Assembly (NCBI GenBank): GCA_905192745.1
Contig: CAJJLZ010000004.1
Coordinates: forward strand, 1-64,000
Length of the DNA stretch: 64,000 nucleotides
DNA from: an uncultured Oscillospiraceae bacterium
Lineage (GTDB): Bacteria > Bacillota > Clostridia > Oscillospirales > Acutalibacteraceae
Direction of reading: 5' to 3'
Shown here: in pieces, positions 35,704 through 42,503 of the stretch
How positions within the stretch are numbered: the stretch's first letter is position 1
Layout of the letters: each line of letters begins with the position of its first letter
The notes under the pieces: generated by a model
Told to the model about the DNA's origin: nothing
The model's database searches: none
The model's input: only the letters and a program-made list of their open reading frames with translations
Translations under genes and position numbers: made by a program

Positions 35704-35747
35704 ACTCCTTCATACTCTTTCAGACTTTTCAGACTTTTCAGACTCTT
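35701..35747. repeat. Short tandem repeats in the GNAT leader
   Basis: Two 10-nt units (CATACTCCTT, CATACTCTTT) are followed by three 9-nt units (CAGACTTTT twice, then CAGACTCTT). They lie in the 5' leader of the minus-strand acetyltransferase gene. Confidence 0.7.
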
Positions 35748-36378
35748 GATGTGTCTTGTGTATTATCGCATATATTGTCCAGCTGGTAAAGACCGAAAGC
35801 GAAAAACCGCACCTTGGAGGGCGTTTTTTTATTGAGGCTCAAATGGCGGGTGCTTCTTTCAAAACCGGTGGATACCCGCTCCAGACTGCAGTCGTGGCGG
35901 GAGACGATCTCACCGTCCTTCGTAATCCACAGGTCGAATTCGATCTCGTCCGTTCCCAGCGCAACAGCGGCGCCGAATGCCGGCATACTGTTTTCGGGAG
36001 CGATGTTGTGGAAACCCCGGTGGGCGCATACCCGGGGATAAGAAGCCAATCGGTTCGGAAGAACGATGGCGCTGCCGGCCGGCCCGTATTTCCATGGCAG
36101 CCGTCCCTGCTCCACATAATCGCGGTGCGGAAGCGGCGGATTACCATAGCCCGCCGGTTTCCGATACTTTTCCAACGGATCGAATTCCGACGATTCCATT
36201 AGCTGAAAAGGAATTCTTCCCGCGTGCCGGCAAGACAGGGAACGTCGCCGTATTCCGGCAGAACGATCAGATCCATGCTGTCGTCGCACTGATCAAGCGT
36301 ATCCATCATCCATTGAAAGCAGGAATCCGACAGGGAAAAATCGGTTGAAGAAAACGGTTGAACAACACAGAATTTCAT
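35738..36378 (-). pseudogene. Decayed carbon-nitrogen hydrolase / glycerophosphodiesterase-like remnant
   Basis: From ATG 36378 (minus strand) the reading MKFCVVQPFSSTDFSLSDSC through DLIVLPEYGD matches the N-terminus of nitrilase-superfamily hydrolases, with the catalytic Glu of the LPEY motif. It stops after about 60 residues at 36199. In another frame (36289-35738) a second fragment carries RVCAHRGFHNIAPENSMPAF and DEIEFDLWITKDG, the glycerophosphodiester phosphodiesterase signature, then turns to nonsense after about VSTG. The middle of the hydrolase (Lys and Cys sites) and most of the GDPD barrel are missing. I read this as an internally deleted, frameshifted and 3'-truncated gene or gene pair. 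Confidence 0.75.
35762..35790 (-). promoter_or_regulatory. Promoter of the minus-strand GNAT gene
   Basis: On the minus strand, TTTACC (35785-35790) and GATAAT (35762-35767) are spaced 17 nt. They lie within the 3' end of the decayed gene upstream. Confidence 0.5.
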
Positions 36379-36853
36379 AGTCTCTACCTGCTTTCTGAAA
36401 ACGGAAGGATAAGCGGACCGAAGCCGTTTCCCCTTCGAGATTCCGCAACACGGCAACACGGCAAATAGTATGCGGACAAATATGTCTTCTAATTTTACCC
36501 TGTTTTCTTTTTGAAAACAAGAGAATATGTTGCTTTGGATGTGTTCCGTTTTTGCTAAGAATTTTAACGGACAAACGATTGCTTCCAATGGCCGCTTTGG
36601 AGAACATTAAGAAGATAAATAGATAATCCCGTTAAAAATTGCTGGATTTTATTGGATAAATCAGTCAGGTTGTCCATTTATAAAGTGTTGGTTGCGATTA
36701 TGCAACGACTTCCCTTCGCCGTATTGTGATGCTGATTTTGTTGTGCTATAGTGAGGGCGCAGTGAAAAAAAGTACATAAATTGCAAACGGTCATTATGAG
36801 AAACCGTGATTGTTTTTATGGGTCTTTCGAAAAAATGAGAGGGGAAGCATTAT
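36379..36853. other. 475-nt AT-richer region upstream of the DUF4838 cluster
   Basis: No gene is visible. The left part is the leader of the decayed minus-strand gene. The right part carries the cluster promoter (36724-36752), and just before it an imperfect dyad GTTGC-N6-GCAAC (36701-36716) that could be a regulator site. Composition is more AT-rich than the flanking genes. Confidence 0.5.
36724..36752 (+). promoter_or_regulatory. Likely promoter of the 23-kb DUF4838/ABC cluster
   Basis: TTGTGA (36724-36729) and TATAGT (36747-36752) are spaced 17 nt. A GTTGC/GCAAC dyad sits directly upstream at 36701-36716, where an AraC-type activator could bind. The start codon is about 95 nt downstream. 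Confidence 0.55.
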
Positions 36854-38530
36854 ATGCTTGGAAACCGCGCCCCGGTTTATCCGGATATGATATTGACAGA
36901 AGAAGGCCGTCCCTGTGCATCGATTATTCTGGCGGAAAATCCGACGGAAAAAGCTGCGGCCGCGGCAAGAGATTTGCAGGAAACAATTTATCGAATGAGC
37001 GGCGCTCTTCTTTCTCTTCGTTCAGACGAGGAGGAGGTTGCCGGACCACGCATCTTGGTGGGGGAATCCCGGGAGACCGTGGAGATGGGCATTCCGATTC
37101 CCCACGGGTTTCCGGAGAATGAAAGGGTAATCCTCCGCCGGGAGGGGGAGAGACTTGTCCTGATGGGAAACGACGACAGCCTGTTTACTGGAACGCAATT
37201 CGCCGTCACCATGTTTCTGGAGAAATTGGGCTGCGGATGGTTTGGGCCCGACGAACTGTGGCAGGTGATACCGGAGAAAAAAACGCTGCGTGTCGGTTAT
37301 CTGAAGATTGACCATATCCCGCCGTTTGACTGCCGCCGTACTTTTGTGCTCCATCAAAACCCGGAATTGGGACGCCGCTGGTATCTCGGCGGCTGCGAAC
37401 GGGAAATTGAACACGCCTATTGGAAGCTGTTTCCGCGGGAACAATATTTTAAACAGCATCCGGAATGGTATTGCGAGGTAAGCGGCGAACGGAATCCGTA
37501 CGTTGACTGGTGGCAGATGTGTTATTCCAATCCGGAGGTGGTGCAGGAAACCATTCGGAAGCTGGATGTGTTTTTCGAGAAGAATCCGACCTTCCGGCAG
37601 GCGACGCTGGCGGCCAACGACGGATTTTTTGAAGGTTTCTGCGAATGCGAGGCCTGCCGCCGGATGGGAACGCCGGGGGAGACGCTGGTGCAGTTCGTCA
37701 ATCAGGTGGCCGAGGGTCTGGAAAAAAGGCATCCGGACAAACAACTGATGTTTTTCATCTATTTTCCCACCTATGACCCGCCCCGACGGAAGATGCCGGT
37801 ACATAAAAATGTTCTGCTGATGTTCTGCAAGGAATCCTGCATGTACCATTCAGTGGATACCGGCCCGGACTGCGGCTACCATCTGCGGTATGCGTATGAT
37901 TTCGGCCATACCTTCTACGCGCTGCCTTGGCTGGAGAACGCAAAAAAATGGCTGGAGATGACCGACGCCCGTCATGTGGGAATATGGGAATGGTATTGTC
38001 CTGCGGCGGCGCTGCCTGTATGGAAGGATCTTCCTTGGATTCAGGGGGACCTTGCCACCCGCAACCAGCGCTGCTTTCACGACACGCTGGGCGCGCAGTT
38101 CGTCTATTACGATCAGGGACCGGTGGCGGCTTACAACGATACCGAAGAAAGCTATCCCCTTCGCTGGCCCCTCTGGTATGTTGCGGCCCGGGGAATGTGG
38201 GATGGCAGGCCGACCGGCTCGGAACTCCTGATGGACGCCTGCCGGAAACTGTATGAGGAAGCGGCCGACGCCATGTTTGCCTATTACAGTTGTCTGGCCG
38301 ATATCAACGGTGATTGTCATGCCAAGGGAATCGCCTGGCACATGCCGGAGCCTTATGAATTTTATACACCGGAAGCGATCCGGCGGGTGGATCGGACGGT
38401 TTCGATGGGAAAAGCCCTGCTTTCCGACGTGCCGGAGATTGTGCGGAAACGGATGGAAAACCAGTTTGGGCTCTGGGAAAAGGCAAAGGCCGTTGTGGAA
38501 CAAAGCCGCCGCGAAGCGAACAAAGATTGA
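36854..38530 (+). CDS. DUF4838 protein, cytoplasmic form
   Basis: A 558-residue protein without a signal peptide. The N-terminal ~130 residues resemble the alpha-glucuronidase/GH20-type N-terminal domain (AARDLQETIYRMSGA, ILVGES). The larger DUF4838 domain follows, with WFGPDELWQVIPEKK, AANDG, the FCECEACR cysteine motif, EWYCPAA, and YYDQGP near the end. DUF4838 is inferred to be a glycoside-hydrolase-like barrel; no activity is known to me. It is a paralogue of the lipoprotein at 57813, with 65 nt of identical DNA between them. It is the first gene of the cluster, with GAGAGGGGAAGC upstream of ATG 36854. Confidence 0.85.
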   Translation: MLGNRAPVYPDMILTEEGRPCASIILAENPTEKAAAAARDLQETIYRMSGALLSLRSDEEEVAGPRILVGESRETVEMGIPIPHGFPENERVILRREGERLVLMGNDDSLFTGTQFAVTMFLEKLGCGWFGPDELWQVIPEKKTLRVGYLKIDHIPPFDCRRTFVLHQNPELGRRWYLGGCEREIEHAYWKLFPREQYFKQHPEWYCEVSGERNPYVDWWQMCYSNPEVVQETIRKLDVFFEKNPTFRQATLAANDGFFEGFCECEACRRMGTPGETLVQFVNQVAEGLEKRHPDKQLMFFIYFPTYDPPRRKMPVHKNVLLMFCKESCMYHSVDTGPDCGYHLRYAYDFGHTFYALPWLENAKKWLEMTDARHVGIWEWYCPAAALPVWKDLPWIQGDLATRNQRCFHDTLGAQFVYYDQGPVAAYNDTEESYPLRWPLWYVAARGMWDGRPTGSELLMDACRKLYEEAADAMFAYYSCLADINGDCHAKGIAWHMPEPYEFYTPEAIRRVDRTVSMGKALLSDVPEIVRKRMENQFGLWEKAKAVVEQSRREANKD

Positions 38531-38584
38531 AAAACCGGAAGAAAAGAAACCGGAAGCGTAAAAAATGACAAGGAGCACGCGATA

Positions 38585-40570
38585 ATGACCAGCCTCTCTT
38601 TTGACCATATACTCATCCGCAGCGCCCGCCTCGGGGGCGAAAGCGAGTTGCCGTCCCTGATGCCGATGATTAACGTCCAGACGGAAAAGTCGGGAAATCT
38701 GGATGACGAGGACGAAATTTATTCCGACATCGGAAAACGGCCGAATATTTTTCCCTATCGGCAGCAGGATTTGTACGACCGGAGGACGGAGCTGCGGAGC
38801 TTCCGGACGGCGGTGCTGGAAAACGACTGCCTCCGCGCGGTGTTTCTGCCGGAACTTGGCGGACGTCTCTGGTCGTTGTTCGACAAAAAGGCGAACCGGG
38901 AGCTCCTCTATGTCAATGACGTCGTGCGGTACTGCAACCTCGCGCTGCGGAACGCCTGGTTCAGCGGCGGGGTGGAATGGAACCTCGGCATGATCGGTCA
39001 CACTCCCTTCACCTGTGAGCCGCTGTTTACCGCCCGCCTTCAGGCGGAGGATGGGACGCCGGTGCTGCGGATGTACGAGTACGAGCGGCTACGCGGCGTA
39101 ACTTATCAGATGGATTTCAGCCTGCCGGAACATTCGCCGCTTCTCCTTTGCCGGATGCGGATTCATAATCTTCAGAATCAAACGATCCCCATGTATTGGT
39201 GGAGTAATATCGCCGTGCCGGAAAGTCCGGACCGCCGGGTGATCGTTCCAGCGGAATCCGCCTATTTCAGTTACTGTGAAAACGTGTCCAAAACGTCCCT
39301 TCCCCTGCGGCAGGGACGGGATGTGACCTACCCGGTAAATACCGACTGCTCCCGGGATTTTTTCTATCGCATTCCCGACAGGCAGGCGAGAAAATTCATC
39401 GCCTGCCTGAATAAGGAAGGGTACGGACTGGTGCAGACCTCCACCAGCCGGCTGAAGGGCCGGAAGCTGTTCGTCTGGGGACAAAGCCAGGGCGGACAAA
39501 CGTGGCAGAATTTCCTGACCGATCACGCGGGAAACTATGTGGAGATTCAGGCGGGTCTGGCGCGTACGCAGTATGAATGCCTTCCCATGCCGCCGCTCTG
39601 CGCTTGGGAGTGGGTTGAAGCCTACGGCCCGATGCAGGCCGATCCCAGCAGAGTTCATAACGGATGGGCTGAAGCCCGTCAAGAAGTAGAGGAGCGTCTG
39701 GACCAGTTACTGCCTCGCATGGAGCTGGAGCATTATCTGGAAACATCCAAAACGGATTATGCCCTGAAAAAGGGGGAAATCGTGACGGCCGGCTCCGGTT
39801 TCGGTGCACTGGAGGACAGGCGGCGGCGAAAGGCTGGGGAAATGCCCCTGCCGGAACATCTGGACTTCGGTGCTCCCGGAAAGCCGCAGGAGGAATGGGC
39901 GGAGCTGCTGGAAACCGGCCGGATTCACCGGCCGGATCCGCGGGAGATTCCGCCGTCTTACCTTTCGGATGAGGCGTGGCTGCAAATGCTGCGGCAGGCA
40001 AACATGGAAGAGACGGACAACTGGTACAGCTGGTATCAGGAGGGAATGCTTTGCTTCGGCAGGGGGGATTACGCACGGGCCGAACAATGCCTCCTCCGTT
40101 CCGCCGAACTGCAGTCCTCCTGCTGGAGCAGCTATGGCCTGGCGGCCTGCCGGTATATCGCGGGCGATCTGGAGGGCGGTCTCCGGCATATTCTGGAGGC
40201 GCGGCGGCAGAATCCCAAAAGTCTGTCGCTGAACCGGGATGTCTTTCGATTTTTACAGGAAAATGGGCAATATAAAGACATGGTGGCTTTATATGAAACG
40301 CTGCCGGAAGCGCACAAAAAGGACGGAAAATGCAAATTTTATCTTGCCAGCGCTTTGGCTCATCAGGGAGAGATAGAAAAGGCGGAGGCGGTTCTGTATG
40401 AAAACGGCTGCCTTGTCGTGCCGAACATCCGGGAAGGCGAGCTGTCCCTGACCTCTCTGTGGTTTTATATAGAAGAGCAAAAATGTCGGAAACAGAATCG
40501 ACCGTTTGACGAGACTTCCGCTCAGCCGCCGGCGTTTCTGGATTTCCGGATGGGGTACGCGGACAACTGA
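38585..40570 (+). CDS. DUF5107 domain protein with C-terminal TPR region
   Basis: A 661-residue cytoplasmic protein. The N-terminal ~340 residues fit DUF5107, a galactose-mutarotase-like beta-sandwich family (LENDCLRAVFLPELGGRLWS, WFSGGVEWNLG, IPMYWWSNIAVPES). The C-terminal third (about 470-610) is helical with TPR-like repeats (WYSWYQEGMLCFGRGDYARA, then ESQKS-type helices). Such proteins occur in carbohydrate-use loci and may bind or remodel sugars, but no reaction is established. It starts 54 nt after the DUF4838 gene, behind AAGGAG. Confidence 0.82.
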   Translation: MTSLSFDHILIRSARLGGESELPSLMPMINVQTEKSGNLDDEDEIYSDIGKRPNIFPYRQQDLYDRRTELRSFRTAVLENDCLRAVFLPELGGRLWSLFDKKANRELLYVNDVVRYCNLALRNAWFSGGVEWNLGMIGHTPFTCEPLFTARLQAEDGTPVLRMYEYERLRGVTYQMDFSLPEHSPLLLCRMRIHNLQNQTIPMYWWSNIAVPESPDRRVIVPAESAYFSYCENVSKTSLPLRQGRDVTYPVNTDCSRDFFYRIPDRQARKFIACLNKEGYGLVQTSTSRLKGRKLFVWGQSQGGQTWQNFLTDHAGNYVEIQAGLARTQYECLPMPPLCAWEWVEAYGPMQADPSRVHNGWAEARQEVEERLDQLLPRMELEHYLETSKTDYALKKGEIVTAGSGFGALEDRRRRKAGEMPLPEHLDFGAPGKPQEEWAELLETGRIHRPDPREIPPSYLSDEAWLQMLRQANMEETDNWYSWYQEGMLCFGRGDYARAEQCLLRSAELQSSCWSSYGLAACRYIAGDLEGGLRHILEARRQNPKSLSLNRDVFRFLQENGQYKDMVALYETLPEAHKKDGKCKFYLASALAHQGEIEKAEAVLYENGCLVVPNIREGELSLTSLWFYIEEQKCRKQNRPFDETSAQPPAFLDFRMGYADN

Positions 40571-40595
40571 ACGGGACGGACAGGAGGAAGGTCGT

Positions 40596-41504
40596 ATGCT
40601 CCGGGGCTTGAAATTTCATTTCGATAACGAGTATATTTCCGAACCCGTCCGGTATGGCCCTATTCTGCTTTGGCAGATCGGCGATATCGGCTGCGACCCC
40701 GGTTATGTGGTAAAGGATCACCGGCAATACTGCTATGAAATCACTTATGTGGTAGGAGGACGGGGAAAAATCTCCAGCGGCGGCGGAATCAGCTATGCTG
40801 TGGAGAAGGGAAAGCTGTACCTGAACCGTCCGGATGAAATCCATCGGATTGAATCCGATACGGTAGAGCCTATCCGTTATTTTTATCTGGGGTTTGATTT
40901 TGAGCCGAAAAGGCAGCAAAATCTCTGGAAAGATATTAAGGAAGAATTTGATTCCTGCTCTTGTCCTCTGACCGTCGATGTATCCGATATCCGTTCGGTT
41001 TTCAGCAACGCCTTCAACGAAATGATGACAAAGGACGTTATAAGTCAGGAACGGCTGAGCTGTCTGGTGCAGGAAATCGTTATGCTGTGCTATCGTGCGC
41101 TGTCCCGACAGAATCCACGGATGTATGTGTCCAACGGCAGTACGGTGGACCAGTCGCAGCAGTTGATTTATTCCATCGTTAATTATATTGATACCAATGT
41201 CTGCGCTATTGAGCATCTCAACGATATCAGTCGTCAGGTCGGCTATAGCTACACCTACATTTCCCGCCTTTTTACACAGGTAATGGGAAAACCCATGCGG
41301 GATTATTACAACGAAAAACGTTTTGAAAAAGCAGTAAGCTTCCTCAGGGCGGGAATGCACAGCACGGAAATCGCCAGCCTGCTCCGATACAATTCGCTGC
41401 ACAGCTTCAGCAAGGCGTTCAGTAACTATTTCGGCATATCGCCGTCTGAATATCGGGAAAAGCTGAAAAAAGAAGGGGAGCTTTCCGGCTCTTCCGGCAA
41501 GTGA
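40596..41504 (+). CDS. AraC-family transcriptional regulator of the cluster
   Basis: A 302-residue regulator. The N-terminal cupin-like sensor (about 45-110, CYEITYVVGGRGKISSGGG, LNRPDEIHRI) would bind a sugar or glycan fragment. The C-terminal double helix-turn-helix reads IEHLNDISRQVGYSYTYISR and EIASLLRYNSLHSFSKAF with YFGISPSEYR. I chose ATG 40596 with CAGGAGGAAGG upstream; an earlier in-frame start lies inside the previous gene. Being embedded in the operon, it probably regulates the cluster. Confidence 0.9.
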   Translation: MLRGLKFHFDNEYISEPVRYGPILLWQIGDIGCDPGYVVKDHRQYCYEITYVVGGRGKISSGGGISYAVEKGKLYLNRPDEIHRIESDTVEPIRYFYLGFDFEPKRQQNLWKDIKEEFDSCSCPLTVDVSDIRSVFSNAFNEMMTKDVISQERLSCLVQEIVMLCYRALSRQNPRMYVSNGSTVDQSQQLIYSIVNYIDTNVCAIEHLNDISRQVGYSYTYISRLFTQVMGKPMRDYYNEKRFEKAVSFLRAGMHSTEIASLLRYNSLHSFSKAFSNYFGISPSEYREKLKKEGELSGSSGK

Positions 41505-41550
41505 AAGGACATTCCGGAATCTGATAAGAATGGATAGGGGAATGGTGACT

Positions 41551-42483
41551 ATGACGACTATGAGAATCATCGGACTGGACTGCGGACGAACGGAGCTGCG
41601 GGGAATTGTCAGTGATCAGAACGGGCGGATACAGAGCATGGTGCGGATCGCCGCCGGACTGGAAAAGGGTGTGATCCAGTACATCCGGAATATTCAGTCG
41701 CTGGTCAATACGCTTATGCAGTCATATGACACCATCGACTGTGTAGGGGTCGCCTCCTCCGGCCGAGTGGATGTGCAGAGCGGACTGGTTTCCTACGCCA
41801 CCATCCCGGGTTACAGAGATACGGACTTACGGGCATTGGTTCAGGCGGTGCTGGATATCCCGGTTTTTGTGGAAAACAGCGCCCGGGCGGCATTATTGGG
41901 GGAACACTGGCTGGGCGCGGCGCGGAATGCGAATAATGTCGTATTGCTGTGGCTGGGACAGAACGTCAGCGGCGCAACAATGATCGACGGAAAAATCCAT
42001 CAGGGCAGCTCCTGCCGGGCGGGCGAATGGGGACATATGCAGATCGCCCGGGAGGGGGAAGAATGCGTATGCGGTCAGCGCGGCTGTCTCGATCAGTTTA
42101 TCGGCGGCAAGGTGCTGACGGAAAAGATGGAGCAGGCGCTGGGACGCAGCGCTTGCCCGGAGGAATACCTGGAACTCTACCGCAGCGGCAATCCCGCGAT
42201 ACATGCTATTTTTGAGGAGTTTTCCGATTGCCTGGCGCAGGCTGTCGGAAACATTGAACGGATCGAGGACCCGGAGCTGGTGTTGCTGGGCGGACCCTCC
42301 AGTCAGTGGTATGAACTGTTCTGGCCCCTTCTGCAGGAACAGATGGAAAGCCGCCGTATCCAGCTTCCGGTGAAAGTAGCGCAGCTCGGCGCCGACGCCG
42401 GCTGTCTGGGAGCAGTGTATCTGGGGCTGGAATCTCTGGCAAACAGTCAGCGGCCGCTGTCTCCGGCACACAGTCAGGCGTAA
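41551..42483 (+). CDS. ROK-family protein (putative sugar kinase)
   Basis: A 310-residue ROK protein. The phosphate-binding strand is GLDCGRTELRG, a variant of DxGGT. The ROK zinc motif is GEWGHMQIA followed by CVCGQRGCLDQF. The VENSARAALLGEHW block carries the catalytic-type Asn/Ala region of the family, but a clear catalytic DxxG aspartate is not obvious (VASSGRVD instead of GxPGxxD). It could be a sugar kinase or a sensor. No helix-turn-helix is present. ATG 41551, nine nt after AGGGGA, is preferred over ATGs at 41530 and 41542. Confidence 0.82.
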   Translation: MTTMRIIGLDCGRTELRGIVSDQNGRIQSMVRIAAGLEKGVIQYIRNIQSLVNTLMQSYDTIDCVGVASSGRVDVQSGLVSYATIPGYRDTDLRALVQAVLDIPVFVENSARAALLGEHWLGAARNANNVVLLWLGQNVSGATMIDGKIHQGSSCRAGEWGHMQIAREGEECVCGQRGCLDQFIGGKVLTEKMEQALGRSACPEEYLELYRSGNPAIHAIFEEFSDCLAQAVGNIERIEDPELVLLGGPSSQWYELFWPLLQEQMESRRIQLPVKVAQLGADAGCLGAVYLGLESLANSQRPLSPAHSQA

Positions 42484-42503
42484 TGCGAAAAGGAGACCGA
42501 CAG

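Noticed and set aside
35701..35747. Short repeats as a CRISPR array
   Set aside because: Units are 9-10 nt in direct tandem without spacers, and there are no cas genes.
39396..41570. 724-codon minus-strand frame; similarly 49212-51182 and 55364-57628
   Set aside because: Each lies opposite clear plus-strand genes, with composition typical of reverse-frame readings.
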